From: Marinobacter psychrophilus
Lineage (GTDB): Bacteria; Pseudomonadota; Gammaproteobacteria; Pseudomonadales; Oleiphilaceae
Assembly: GCF_001043175.1 (NCBI RefSeq)
Contig: NZ_CP011494.1
Coordinates: 496,001 to 560,000, forward strand
Length of the DNA stretch: 64,000 nt
Direction of reading: 5' to 3'
The first letter of the stretch is position 1. Every line of letters starts with the position of its first letter. The position numbers and the translations under genes were made by a program. Under the pieces are notes generated by a model. That model did no database searches. It saw only the letters and a program-made list of their open reading frames with translations, and was not told where the DNA came from. Positions 19,092-27,423 of the stretch are shown here, piece by piece.

Positions 19092-19152
19092 TGTAGCTTT
19101 CAAGCTACATAATAAGACGATAAAAGGTGTTGTCAAGCATCCTTTGTAGCTT
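19092..19152. promoter_or_regulatory. Operator repeats between excisionase and repressor
   Basis: TGTAGCTTTCAAGCTACA at 19092-19109 is a perfect 8-bp inverted repeat with a two-base centre. A third half-site, TGTAGCTT, lies at 19145-19152. The region separates two divergent genes, the excisionase and an HTH regulator, so these are good candidate binding sites for that regulator. Confidence 0.65.
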
Positions 19153-19224
19153 ATTTTCAGCATTAGCTGCGTAGAGGCATCTATTTTGGTAAAATCGCGT
19201 CTCTGCTAAGAGGCTAAAGGCACC

Positions 19225-19467
19225 ATGATCAGATTCCGGTTAAAAGAATTAATTGCGGAGAAAGGGTTTCAGGAAAATCGGAGGGTTACGCTGGATGAGG
19301 TTGCCCAACACACTGGCGTTCACAGAACGACATTGTCCAAAATCGCCAACCAGCGTGGCTACAACACAACGACTGACATTCTTGACAAGCTATGCGGGTA
19401 TTTTGGTGTGCAACTGGAGAATGTTGCGGAGTATGTTGAAGTAATTGAGAGCGATCCTGAGGAATGA
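19225..19467 (+). CDS. XRE-family HTH regulator, putative element repressor
   Basis: 80 residues forming one Cro/CI-type helix-turn-helix: VTLDEVAQHTGVHRTTLSKIANQRG, followed by TTTDILDKLCGYFGVQLENV. It is divergent from the excisionase-integrase operon and separated from it by an inverted-repeat operator. This is the typical position of the repressor that keeps such elements quiet. Confidence 0.85.
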   Translation: MIRFRLKELIAEKGFQENRRVTLDEVAQHTGVHRTTLSKIANQRGYNTTTDILDKLCGYFGVQLENVAEYVEVIESDPEE

Positions 19468-19508
19468 TGGGCCTTGCGTGATTTTCTAATGGCGTTACCA
19501 AATTCAAT

Positions 19509-19946
19509 ATGCCACTTCACTGCCTGAACCAGACCGAGAGCGTAGTGGATTATCTGGCTCGCTACACTCACCGAATCGCCATCAGTAATGGGCGTTTGTT
19601 GACGATGGAGGATGACCGGATCGCGTTCCGCTATAAGGACTATCGGGATCATTCCCGATTGAAGACCCAATGGCTGGATGGCCAGGAGTTCGTACGGCGA
19701 TTCCTGATGCATATCCTGCCGAAGGGCTTCATGCGAATTCGTCATTTTGGCTACCTGAGCAACTGCACTCGACTCCGCAAACTGGCGGTTATCCGGCACT
19801 GTTTATCGCAGCCGCCCAAACCAGAGGAGACACCGGAGAGCCCGGTGTCTCAGCGATGCTGGCCGTGTCTTATCTGTGACAGCGGTGTGGTTCGCATGGT
19901 TCGCCAGGTTCCACGATTTAGACCAGCGGTGATCCTAACGGGGTAA
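19509..19946 (+). pseudogene. IS91/ISCR-family transposase, C-terminal fragment
   Basis: The translation VVDYLARYTHRIAISNGRLL, AFRYKDYRDHSRLKTQWLDG, EFVRRFLMHILPKGFMRIRHFG matches the conserved C-terminal part of IS91-like rolling-circle transposases. The zinc-finger and catalytic tyrosine part upstream is missing, so the gene is dead. It lies at the junction between the integrase module and the cassette array, where such an element may have imported neighbouring DNA. Confidence 0.85.
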
Positions 19947-20205
19947 CCCATCTCCGCCTGGTTCGGTGCTTGGAAAACAGCCATTCAAAAGGAGCTGGGC
20001 GTTTCTGCGGGCGAACGCTGGAAAAAGGGGTATACGAGGGGTAATCTGAGGGTAGTCACAACAAGGAACCGCCTCGTGAAGGATCGAATGAGACCAAAAC
20101 CCGCCGACATTGCTTCGTACCGGGCCCCAGATGTACCGCCAGGCTTCGCCTCCAAATTACTTTATCCTTAAGCATCGTTAGATAGCTGCGGAGTTGGCGG
20201 CTTAG

Positions 20206-20263
20206 TCCAACAGACATTTAAAGGTCATGCTGCGCACGACCATTAAATGCTTAGGTGTTATGC
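20206..20263 (+). repeat. attC site 1
   Basis: TCCAACA at the left and GTTATGC at the right enclose a near-perfect inverted repeat (CATTTAA...GGTC / GACC...TTAAATG). Confidence 0.7.
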
Positions 20264-20304
20264 GTCAAGATTGGCGTAAAATCAACCAGTTCTGGAGTTT
20301 TTTG

Positions 20305-20913
20305 ATGTCCAAAAAATTATTTGCTTTCGTGTGCCTGACTACTTCGATGCTGGCTCAGGCTGAGGGGTACACCACCAAAAGCATATTTAGCGCTGACTAT
20401 AAATGCACTGCTCAAGAAACCGGTGGCTTCAACCACGCAGAAACCGGGCACAAGCTAGTTCTATTCAAGCCGGATGAGGAGTTTTTTTTGATTCACATAT
20501 CTAATATTCCTCAAAAAGCTGTCTTTGAGATGAAAAGCAAAGAAATAGTCGCGTTATTAGGGAATGATGAGGACCGAGTGCGAGAGGAAGTAGAAAGAAG
20601 CTATATGAAGCAGGAAATTTACTCGGAAGATTTTGTATCTGAGAAATCTTCTTACTTCATAAGAGAGTCAGATGATAATCCGGAAAAAGTCTCGACATAT
20701 TTGTCTAACCATTCCTGTTCAGCGGCAAAATTTAAAAAAGATTTTGACATTAACTGTTATGAGGGTGATGGCGGCAAAACATTTCAATTTAATTCAAAAA
20801 CAGGCAGGTTCGCATACTCCTATGCTGGCAGTTGGCATAGCGAGTCAGAAAATAACTATTATGGTGACTCTTCCATATTCGTGTTCGGATCATGCAAAGA
20901 GTACTATCGATAG
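20305..20913 (+). CDS. Cassette-encoded exported protein, unknown function
   Basis: 202 residues beginning with a signal peptide (MSKKLFAFVCLTTSMLAQAEG). ATG 20305 follows GGAG; an in-frame start further upstream would lie in the attC. The mature part has several cysteines (YKCTAQE, HSCSAAKF, INCYEG, GSCKEYY) that could form disulphides, and a beta-rich C-terminus. The family is not recognised. It is the first gene after attC 1 and shares its cassette with the next gene, since no attC separates them. Confidence 0.75.
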   Translation: MSKKLFAFVCLTTSMLAQAEGYTTKSIFSADYKCTAQETGGFNHAETGHKLVLFKPDEEFFLIHISNIPQKAVFEMKSKEIVALLGNDEDRVREEVERSYMKQEIYSEDFVSEKSSYFIRESDDNPEKVSTYLSNHSCSAAKFKKDFDINCYEGDGGKTFQFNSKTGRFAYSYAGSWHSESENNYYGDSSIFVFGSCKEYYR

Positions 20914-20949
20914 AAAGCAAATCTAAATATTGAAAAGGCGCCAGCTACA

Positions 20950-21582
20950 GTGCTCAGTAAAGATGTTTTATCGGTTTTGCGTGATAACATGTCCATAGAT
21001 ATAGAACACCTATTTTCTAAGATAAGTAGTGCAAGCATGTCTCCATACGCTTCTGCCTGTTTCAGTAGCCTAACCAGATTTTCTTCGTCCTTGAATAACA
21101 GAAAGTCAACAGAAAAGATTAACTCTATTGCCTCTGAGATGAGTAAATCGATTTCCAGCCCTGAATTTGAGGAGTTCATCGATTCGATGCGACATGCCTT
21201 CATATCTTTTAGTAGTGGAGGTATACACGACCTGTTTCTGTATCAAGAAAATCAGGCTTGGTATCCGAAAATTCGGTTGAATAAACCAATTTTTCCTAAC
21301 GATATAAATGCCTTGAGTAGCGTCGTACTATTGTATCGTGGCTGTAATAGATCGGAGTACAGCAGTAGAACGTATGGTCAATCATGGAGCACGTCGGAAG
21401 GAGTAGCGTATGATTTCGCTTTCATACATTACAGCTCTCAAGCTGGGTTTAATAGGGCGTCAAGGTGTATATTGATGGCGAAAGTTTATAGAGATTATGT
21501 GTACTATTCAGACCAACGTAAGCACGAGCGTGAGGTGGCGGTTGACACGGAGAAACTAAGAGATGTCGAGGTCCACGCATAA
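20950..21582 (+). CDS. ADP-ribosyltransferase-like cassette protein
   Basis: 210 residues. The C-terminal half has VVLLYRGCNRSEYS (Arg), then GQSWSTSEGVAYDFAF (the STS-like strand and following helix), then KHEREVAVDTEKL (an ExE-like E-R-E). This order resembles the R-S-E signature of ADP-ribosyltransferases of the cholera-toxin/ART fold. The first 100 residues are helical. The start is a GTG at 20950 with only a fair ribosome-binding site, and the stop codon runs into attC 2. If correct, it would modify a protein or nucleic acid target. This is a motif-level inference. Confidence 0.6.
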   Translation: MLSKDVLSVLRDNMSIDIEHLFSKISSASMSPYASACFSSLTRFSSSLNNRKSTEKINSIASEMSKSISSPEFEEFIDSMRHAFISFSSGGIHDLFLYQENQAWYPKIRLNKPIFPNDINALSSVVLLYRGCNRSEYSSRTYGQSWSTSEGVAYDFAFIHYSSQAGFNRASRCILMAKVYRDYVYYSDQRKHEREVAVDTEKLRDVEVHA

Positions 21583-21637
21583 CAAGCGCGTCAATTAGGA
21601 CGCTCGCAAGCTCGCGCCTATTACGCGAGCGTTATGG
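21577..21637 (+). repeat. attC site 2
   Basis: CATAACAAGCGCGTC at the left pairs with the GCGAGCGTTATGG end; inner arms CGCTCGC and GCGAGCG are complementary. The right core is GTTATGG. Confidence 0.85.
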
Positions 21638-21651
21638 GTAAGGGAGTATCT

Positions 21652-21942
21652 GTGAAAACGTATAAGTTGTTAGCAGCAGACGGAACTATAGTCGTCAGCA
21701 AAACGCCTGGCACTCTGGGCGGCAACTCCAAAGCGAAAATCTATGGCCGCTTGGATTGCGCCGCAGCCAATGGAGCGCTTTCGAAAGGCTATGCAGAACA
21801 TCGTGTCTTCTTTGCGGGCGAGCAGAATGCCATTCACACTGGATATAGACCCTGCGGAAGGTGCATGAGCTCACAGTATAAAGATTGGAAATCTGGCCCA
21901 GAAGGTAAGGAGAGCTATCCGTGGAAACAGCTGCCAAAGTAA
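21652..21942 (+). CDS. Ada-type zinc-binding domain protein
   Basis: 96 residues from GTG 21652, which follows AAGGGAG at ideal spacing; the upstream in-frame ATG lies inside the attC core. LGGNSKAKIYGRLDCAAANGAL, HRVFFAGEQNAIHTGYRPCGRCM resembles the metal-binding fold of Ada, in which cysteines hold zinc and accept methyl groups from phosphotriesters. Three candidate cysteines are visible (LDC, PCGRC). Similar stand-alone proteins occur in cassettes. Its role may be sensing or repair of alkyl damage, but catalytic function is unproven. Confidence 0.75.
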   Translation: MKTYKLLAADGTIVVSKTPGTLGGNSKAKIYGRLDCAAANGALSKGYAEHRVFFAGEQNAIHTGYRPCGRCMSSQYKDWKSGPEGKESYPWKQLPK

Positions 21943-21945
21943 AAA

Positions 21946-22032
21946 CTATAACAAGTCGCTTAAGTTTGTTCCCGGCCCGTCGGCCGTCCACCGGACGTCC
22001 CTTTCGGGCCGCCGCTTAGCTTCGCGTTGAGG
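21946..22032 (+). repeat. attC site 3, interrupted by IS at its right core
   Basis: Starts CTATAACAAGTCGCTTAAG and has the long arms CCCGGCCCG/CGGGCC and the CCACCGGAC centre. The right core's GTT (22026-22028) is followed at once by the IS end, and the matching GTTATGAG lies beyond the IS at 23857. Confidence 0.85.
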
Positions 22033-23856
22033 CTGTAGAAAAACCCCAAATCAGACTGATTTTGGTAGCATTGAGCAAACAGACAAGGAGCCGTCGGAAT
22101 GCCTCGTTTCAAGCACTACAACTACGATCAAGATTCGATGGTGGTCATCAACTACCAGGAACAGCTCCAGCCCGGTACCTTTGAACACGCCGTTCATTAC
22201 CTGATTGAGCACAAGCTGGATCTGTCGATTTTCCATCCCAAATACCGCAACGACGACACTGGTCGCCTGGCCTACGATCCGGCCATTCTGTTGAAAATAA
22301 TTCTGTTTGCTTACTCCAAGGGCATCACTTCCAGCCGCGAGATCCAGTGGTGCTGCGAGACCAACATCATTTTCAAAGCGCTGTCCTGCGATACCGTCCC
22401 GCATTTCACCACCCTGGCCAAGTTCGTTAGCCAGCACGCTGGTGAAATTGAAGAACTGTTTGAACAAATACTGCTGGTGTGCCATGAACAGGGCCTTCTG
22501 GGTAACGAGCTGTTTGCTATCGACGGCTGCAAAATGTCGTCAGACGCCGCGAAGGAATGGTCTGGAACCTTTAAGGAACTTAGCGAAAAACGAGACAAGC
22601 TAAAACGGCTGATTCGCCATCATCTGCATGAGCATCACGAGCGAGACGAGGCGGAGACGGAAGCCGAACTGGATAGAGATATTCGCCGCGTCAAAACCGT
22701 GCTCGCTCTGGATGAGTCCATGAAGAAAGTGGACCGCTTCCTAAAGACGAACAGCCCAAGAATGGGCCAGGGTAAACGACTCAAGGAAGTGAAGAGCAAC
22801 ATCACCGATAACGAAAGCGGCAAGATGACCACCAGCAAAGGCACGATTCAAGGCTATAACGGCGTGGCTACGGTGGACAAAAAACACCAGATTATCATCG
22901 ATGCTCAAGCCTTCGGTGAAGGCCAGGAACACCATACTTTAAAGCCGGTGTTGGAGACGGTTCAGCGTCGTTATAAAAAGCTGGGTATTGCTGACAACAT
23001 CTATCAAACCGGCGCGATCTTGACCGCCGATACCGGCTTCGCCAATGAAGCCAATATGCAGTACCTGCATGAGCAACAGATCAACGGCTACATCCCGGAC
23101 AACCGCTTCCGCAGTCGTGATCCCAAGTTCGCCGAGCAGAAAGGCAAGTATGGAAAACGCCACCAGAGCCAACCAAAGTCTGGGTGGAAGCAGGTGATTC
23201 TAGCCAGTGAATTCCAGTTCGATCCGGTTACGATGACGTGCATCTGTCCCGTCGGAGAATCCCTGCGCCACGAAAGCACCCGAACCGACCAAAACGGCGT
23301 ACTCAGAGCCCACTTCCAAGGCCGGTTATTGCAGTGTCGCCACTGTCCAAAAAAACACCAATGCATGCAAAACCCCAGCTCAGCAGATCATCGTAAAGGC
23401 AAAGGAAGACAGGTCTCTTACACCCTGGAGCTCAGGCGAGGCCCAACGTATACCGACTGGATGAAACACCGAGTCGATAGCCAGCAAGGCAAAGCGATTT
23501 ACGGTCATCGCATGTCTGTGGTGGAGCCCGTGTTCGGCAACATTAGCAGCAACAAACGTCTGAATCGCTTCAGCTTGCGGAGCAAAAAGAAGGTGCAGGG
23601 CCAGTGGCAGTTGTATTGCCTGGTGCACAACATTGAGAAACTGGCGAATTACGGACAGTTAGCGGCATGATGCAAGCCCATGAGGCCACAAGAAATAGCC
23701 CTGAAGCGGCTGACAAGGCGGTGCTAGGCGTTGATTGATGCTAATTGAGCCGGTATTGCCGAAGAATAAACGAGCTTGCACGAGTTAGTGGCGGGCAATG
23801 ACAAAACAACAAAGCGGCTGTGGATTGGGCTCTGTGAAGGGTTTTTCTACAGGCTC
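22029..23856 (+). mobile_element. IS1182-like insertion sequence, 1828 bp
   Basis: The ends are inverted copies: GAGGCTGTAGAAAAACCC at 22029-22046, and the complement of GAGCCTGTAGAAAAACCC at 23839-23856. GTT flanks both sides (22026-22028 and 23857-23859) as a candidate three-base target duplication that coincides with the attC recombination core. A single transposase gene fills most of it. Confidence 0.85.
22099..23670 (+). CDS. IS1182-family transposase
   Basis: 523 residues, intact. The N-terminal YDPAILLKIILFAYSKGITSSREI is typical of the family. The DDE catalytic centre includes FAIDGCKMSSDAAKEW and ILTADTGFANEANMQYL, with a C-terminal RMSVVEPVFGNI carrying the Glu. A cysteine cluster (LLQCRHCPKKHQCMQ) lies in the insertion domain. 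The gene has no frameshift, and both terminal repeats are present, so the IS may still be active. Confidence 0.92.
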   Translation: MPRFKHYNYDQDSMVVINYQEQLQPGTFEHAVHYLIEHKLDLSIFHPKYRNDDTGRLAYDPAILLKIILFAYSKGITSSREIQWCCETNIIFKALSCDTVPHFTTLAKFVSQHAGEIEELFEQILLVCHEQGLLGNELFAIDGCKMSSDAAKEWSGTFKELSEKRDKLKRLIRHHLHEHHERDEAETEAELDRDIRRVKTVLALDESMKKVDRFLKTNSPRMGQGKRLKEVKSNITDNESGKMTTSKGTIQGYNGVATVDKKHQIIIDAQAFGEGQEHHTLKPVLETVQRRYKKLGIADNIYQTGAILTADTGFANEANMQYLHEQQINGYIPDNRFRSRDPKFAEQKGKYGKRHQSQPKSGWKQVILASEFQFDPVTMTCICPVGESLRHESTRTDQNGVLRAHFQGRLLQCRHCPKKHQCMQNPSSADHRKGKGRQVSYTLELRRGPTYTDWMKHRVDSQQGKAIYGHRMSVVEPVFGNISSNKRLNRFSLRSKKKVQGQWQLYCLVHNIEKLANYGQLAA

Positions 23857-23872
23857 GTTATGAGTAGAAAGT

Positions 23873-24055
23873 ATGAGTAAGCGCAAAACACCGAGTAGCA
23901 GTTTCGTGTTGCGGGAAGAGAATGGGGTCGTTGAGGCGTCGCTGAACGACGAAAACGATCTATTTCTCAAGCATACGATCCACGATATGCCTCACCCTAG
24001 AGTAATTGCACCGAGGCGCTCTAAAGCCCAGATTGAAGAAGATTCAAGGTTTTAG
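23873..24055 (+). CDS. Small cassette protein, 60 aa
   Basis: Starts 14 bases after the attC core restored on the right of the IS, as expected for a cassette gene. The product MSKRKTPSSSFVLREENG... is hydrophilic, with a charged C-terminus (RRSKAQIEEDSRF). The family is not recognised. The following 42-codon frame may belong to the same cassette. Confidence 0.55.
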   Translation: MSKRKTPSSSFVLREENGVVEASLNDENDLFLKHTIHDMPHPRVIAPRRSKAQIEEDSRF

Positions 24056-24108
24056 CTGCTTGTAGTCCTGATTCCCATGAAGCCTTTTTGAGAAAGAATA
24101 TCGCGGGA

Positions 24109-24237
24109 ATGAATCAGGAAATTAACAAACAAATTCAAGAAATTAGGAAGTCGCTTAAACGCATGCAGAGCTATGCTCACTATGTCGTTAGAGCAGAGGA
24201 AATTCTGCGTGAGCTTGAGCAAACACATAACAAGTAG
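24109..24237 (+). CDS. Very small cassette protein, 42 aa
   Basis: An open frame starting MNQEINKQIQEIRKSLKRMQ and ending exactly in the attC (AACAAGTAG), a common cassette feature. The product is a single predicted amphipathic helix with a heptad-like pattern. It forms a two-gene cassette with the 60-residue protein upstream. The ribosome-binding site is weak, so expression is uncertain. Confidence 0.45.
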   Translation: MNQEINKQIQEIRKSLKRMQSYAHYVVRAEEILRELEQTHNK

Positions 24238-24328
24238 TTTCAGTTCGTTGCGGGCCTGAAGCCCTCCACCGGACAGCCTTGTCGCCGCTTCGCTCTGCCA
24301 AGGCTACCGCTGAACAACGGCGTTATGC
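24226..24328 (+). repeat. attC site 4
   Basis: CATAACAAGTAGTTTCAG to GGCGTTATGC, with inner CCACCGGAC and complementary CAGCCTTG/CAAGGCTA arms. It is a long site of about 100 bases. Confidence 0.88.
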
Positions 24329-24368
24329 GTGGCACTAGTAAATTTTGGGTATCTTGAAGGAAGAGTTC

Positions 24369-24938
24369 GTGGATTATAAAAAAAGGTTCATTGCTGCACA
24401 TAAAAAGTCGTCTGAGTTAGGCCTTAATCCTGAGCCCCAAGCCTTACCGTTCGCGAAAGAGTATTCGAAACAAAGGGTTCAGAAAATCCTTCAAGCTTGC
24501 GCTGACTATTTATATTCCTGTGAGCTAGAAACATCTTCTGACTTAGCAACGAATTGCATTCCTATTCATATGCAGCTCCAGGCCTTTCTTAGGGAGCACC
24601 TTTCTGTCCGCAGCAGTATCACGATCGGTGACAAATTTTGGAAGGATTATGTGTACTGCCACATGTCTTACCAAGATATACTGGAAGAGCTTCAACATCC
24701 CATGGCTGATGCGGCACTAAAGGCTCATGTTTGGCTGACGTTGGGAGATGGGAGCGTCCTTGACTGTACAGGTGAAGCCCACATGGACTTGCTCTTCAAT
24801 CGAAGTGAACACCCTACACATGAATGCTTTGCATTTGTTCGCCCCAGTCAAACAATTCCGGATGGTTACTACCGGCCATATTTAGTAGGTAGTGATTTCT
24901 TAGAACGAACAGGGGCGTTTGCCATTGTATCAGCATAA
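24369..24938 (+). CDS. Transglutaminase/papain-like fold cassette protein
   Basis: 189 residues from GTG 24369, which follows AAGGAAGAG; an upstream TTG (24345) is also open. The middle shows a possible catalytic order: Cys in LATNCIPIHMQLQAFLREHL, His in LKAHVWLTLGDGSVLDCT, and Asp in the same segment. This Cys-His-Asp spacing resembles the transglutaminase-like cysteine-protease fold. No signal peptide is present, so it would act in the cytoplasm. The substrate is unknown, and the family call is a motif-level inference. Confidence 0.65.
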   Translation: MDYKKRFIAAHKKSSELGLNPEPQALPFAKEYSKQRVQKILQACADYLYSCELETSSDLATNCIPIHMQLQAFLREHLSVRSSITIGDKFWKDYVYCHMSYQDILEELQHPMADAALKAHVWLTLGDGSVLDCTGEAHMDLLFNRSEHPTHECFAFVRPSQTIPDGYYRPYLVGSDFLERTGAFAIVSA

Positions 24939-24981
24939 CAATGCCATGCACGCGACGAGCGCGTGATGGCTGGCGTTAGGA
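24934..24981 (+). repeat. attC site 5
   Basis: A short site: CATAACAATGCCATGCACGC at the left, GCGTGATGGCTGGCGTTAGG at the right. The arms GCCATGCACGC and GCGTGATGGC are complementary with one bulge. Confidence 0.85.
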
Positions 24982-25010
24982 TCAACTAAAAAGGGAAAGA
25001 CACGTCGACG

Positions 25011-25424
25011 ATGAATAAAATTATTATACTTGCCGTAGTTTTGGCTGTTGGATGGTACGGAAACTTTCTATACAAACAAAATGATTTACCGTTCATACAA
25101 AATTCGGCGACCTACTTTGGATCTGGCGAACAAGTAAAGTGCATTACTAAAGATGGTAAAGTTTTATATGGGAGCGTACCACAAGGAACTATATGTGAAA
25201 GGCGAGAGCCAGTTGAAGGTTCATTGACAATAGTTTCTAGTGAATCCTTTAGCTCCAATAAAGACAATATCCATAGCGGTTCAAGTTTTAAATGTGATGG
25301 CAGGCAACACTGTAGTCAAATGAACTCCAGAGCTGAAGCTGTATATTTCGTCAAAAACTGTTCAAATACCAAAATGGATGGGGATCACGATGGAGTCCCA
25401 TGTGAAAATGATTCCCGATTTTAG
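25011..25424 (+). CDS. Membrane-anchored Excalibur-domain protein
   Basis: 137 residues. An N-terminal hydrophobic segment (IIILAVVLAVGWYGNFLY) is a signal anchor. The C-terminal 45 residues, FKCDGRQHCSQMNSRAEAVYF, NCSNTKMDGDHDGVPCE, form an Excalibur calcium-binding motif with the DxDxDG loop and conserved cysteines. The middle has KCITKDGKVLYGSVPQGTIC. The domain is often attached to extracellular nucleases and cell-surface proteins; here it stands almost alone. Confidence 0.82.
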   Translation: MNKIIILAVVLAVGWYGNFLYKQNDLPFIQNSATYFGSGEQVKCITKDGKVLYGSVPQGTICERREPVEGSLTIVSSESFSSNKDNIHSGSSFKCDGRQHCSQMNSRAEAVYFVKNCSNTKMDGDHDGVPCENDSRF

Positions 25425-25456
25425 TCTGACTACATAAGGTCGTGGTGTATTTTAAT

Positions 25457-25556
25457 CCTAACACGGCGGTCCAGCGGACCAAGTGCCGCTCAGCGGTTTT
25501 TGTAAAATTTCAAGTTTTGGTGCAGCGGCACTTCTCCGCTTACCTTGGCGTTAGGG
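25457..25556 (+). repeat. attC site 6
   Basis: CCTAACACGGCGGTCC at the left and CTTGGCGTTAGGG at the right. The inner arms AAGTGCCGCT and AGCGGCACTT are perfect complements. Confidence 0.88.
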
Positions 25557-25574
25557 CGTGGGTATGATGACCCG

Positions 25575-26471
25575 ATGATTGTATATCTTGATCAAAACAA
25601 GTGGATTGAGCTTGCACGAGCCATTAACGGTGTGGATAACTCGGATGAAGCCGAGCTGCTGAGGAGAAATATGCCAGCAGCTATCAGGGCCGGCTGCATT
25701 TTTCCACTGTCAGCCATTCACATCATCGAGTTTTCTAGGATAAAAAAAGACCAGCGTCGGTCTCGTCTTGGGCAGGTCATGTGGAATTTTTCGCGAGGCA
25801 TAACCACTTCTCCTCTACACGCTATTATCTTTCGAGAGTTAGAGGTGGCCTTTTCCAATGCGGGCTACGAGGTCAGCTCGAAACCATTTGAATATCTTGG
25901 TCGCGGTATACCATATGCCTTTGGTGAGGTGTTGGAAGGAACGATTTCCAAGATGTACCCAGATGAGATCGATAGGGCAATGTTGTGTGGGTTTGCCGAT
26001 ATACCGCCGATTCAGGGAGGCACAAAAACGTACCGAGAGAACTTTGTGAGCCACCTGAGCTCTCTTCACGAGCGGAAGCAAGATCTGGACAAGTCAAAAT
26101 GGTCGAATTGGCTCTATGCAATTTCCATGGTTGATATCCTCGACCCATTACACAAGGTCATGACTGAAAATCGCATTCCAAGTGGAGATTTCGAGACTTG
26201 GGGGCCTGAGCGACTTAGCGGTTTTCTGGATAGCATGCCTACCCGGGCCGTAGATATTCATTTGCATCGCCAGGTTTTAAAGAACCCAGAATACAGGCCA
26301 AAACTGAGTGATTTGGAGGATTGGGCTGGCCTCAGTCCGGCAGCCTGTTATGCAGATGTAGTAATCTGTGAAAAACACTTTGCTGATTTGCTCAAGCGGG
26401 ACGGATTCAAAACAAAAGCAAGAATAGAGACCAGTTTATGCTCCTTTGTTCAGGAGGTAGGTCAGCCCTAA
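25575..26471 (+). CDS. PIN-like domain protein
   Basis: 298 residues. The start MIVYLDQNKWIELARA carries the first acidic residue of a PIN-like fold. Internal acidic residues follow (SAIHIIEFSR, the family's Glu), and the C-terminus PAACYADVVICEKHFADLLK holds the last Asp. This resembles long PIN-like putative RNases encoded in defence regions. ATG 25575 starts exactly at the domain. A PIN RNase would cut RNA with metal ions; no antitoxin gene is seen beside it. Confidence 0.7.
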   Translation: MIVYLDQNKWIELARAINGVDNSDEAELLRRNMPAAIRAGCIFPLSAIHIIEFSRIKKDQRRSRLGQVMWNFSRGITTSPLHAIIFRELEVAFSNAGYEVSSKPFEYLGRGIPYAFGEVLEGTISKMYPDEIDRAMLCGFADIPPIQGGTKTYRENFVSHLSSLHERKQDLDKSKWSNWLYAISMVDILDPLHKVMTENRIPSGDFETWGPERLSGFLDSMPTRAVDIHLHRQVLKNPEYRPKLSDLEDWAGLSPAACYADVVICEKHFADLLKRDGFKTKARIETSLCSFVQEVGQP

Positions 26472-26550
26472 CCAGGCCAGTCACGGCGACGCCTACTACA
26501 TTGCGGCTTCGCCTCCATTCCGTAGCCGCGCATGCTGGCTGGCGTTATTT
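26467..26550 (+). repeat. attC site 7
   Basis: CCTAACCAGGCCAGTCACGG at the left to GCTGGCGTTATTT at the right. Inner arms include GCGGCTTCGCC. Confidence 0.85.
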
Positions 26551-26570
26551 GGTACTCATGGTGAGTAATT

Positions 26571-27395
26571 ATGGAAGTTGATATCCATTTCTACTGCCCT
26601 TGCGGCGCAGTCATCGAAAAAACGCTACCCGTACCGCCTCAAGATCCAATGGCGGAGCAGCACAGCGATAGTGGGACAGAGTATTTTGATTCCGCAATCT
26701 GCGATGGGTGTGGCAAGAATTTTGACGTAGAAGTCACGGACACCTATTTCGAAGTCGATGTGATTGTCGCCGAAGCTGTTGATCTCTCATTTGATGTGCG
26801 AGACCTACCTGAAGAAGATGATGTCTCCTGGATTATTCAATCTACCCAGCAATTTGAGGAGTTCACTGAGGTCATTCAGGGCGTGGTGGCGTTGGTAGAA
26901 ACGTCTGTACCAACGCACGCGGATCGGACATTGAGAAATATGCTCTATGTTCAAACAGTAACCACTGTAGAAGCATATTTATCCGGCGCTTTCATCCACG
27001 CCGTTCTTAACTCCGAAGAGTTGATTCAAAAGCTAGTTGAGTCTGACCCAGAGCTGGCCAAGCAGAAATTCTCACTGAAAGAGATTTTCACACAATGGGA
27101 AGGCCTCCGAATAACAGTTGGCAAATACCTGAAGGCTTTGATTTTTCATGATTTGCGTAAAATTAAGCCAATGTTTAAAGATGTGCTGGGCATCGAATTC
27201 CCGGATATTCCTTGGTTATTCCAGGCGGTCCTAATAAGGCATGACTGCGTTCACCGGAATGGTTTGGACAAAGATGGCAACCGACACGAAATCACGAAGT
27301 CACAGGTCATGGAGTTGGCCCGCAGCTCAGCTGACTTTGTAAGTCAGATTGATCAAGAGCTCAGATGCCTGGTTTACGAAAATACGTCCAAATAA
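26571..27395 (+). CDS. Zinc-finger plus HEPN-like cassette protein
   Basis: 274 residues. The N-terminal part has CPCGAVIE and AICDGCGKNF, two cysteine pairs that could bind zinc. The C-terminal half is helical and contains AVLIRHDCVHRNGLDKDG near residue 222. This RxxxxH arrangement is the catalytic signature of many HEPN RNases. No attC separates it from the following AbiTii gene, 28 bases downstream, so the two travel as one cassette. HEPN RNases often act in abortive infection. The HEPN call is inferred from the motif and helicity. Confidence 0.7.
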   Translation: MEVDIHFYCPCGAVIEKTLPVPPQDPMAEQHSDSGTEYFDSAICDGCGKNFDVEVTDTYFEVDVIVAEAVDLSFDVRDLPEEDDVSWIIQSTQQFEEFTEVIQGVVALVETSVPTHADRTLRNMLYVQTVTTVEAYLSGAFIHAVLNSEELIQKLVESDPELAKQKFSLKEIFTQWEGLRITVGKYLKALIFHDLRKIKPMFKDVLGIEFPDIPWLFQAVLIRHDCVHRNGLDKDGNRHEITKSQVMELARSSADFVSQIDQELRCLVYENTSK

Positions 27396-27423
27396 TTACT
27401 GTTAGCAAAAAAAGGAGATGGTC

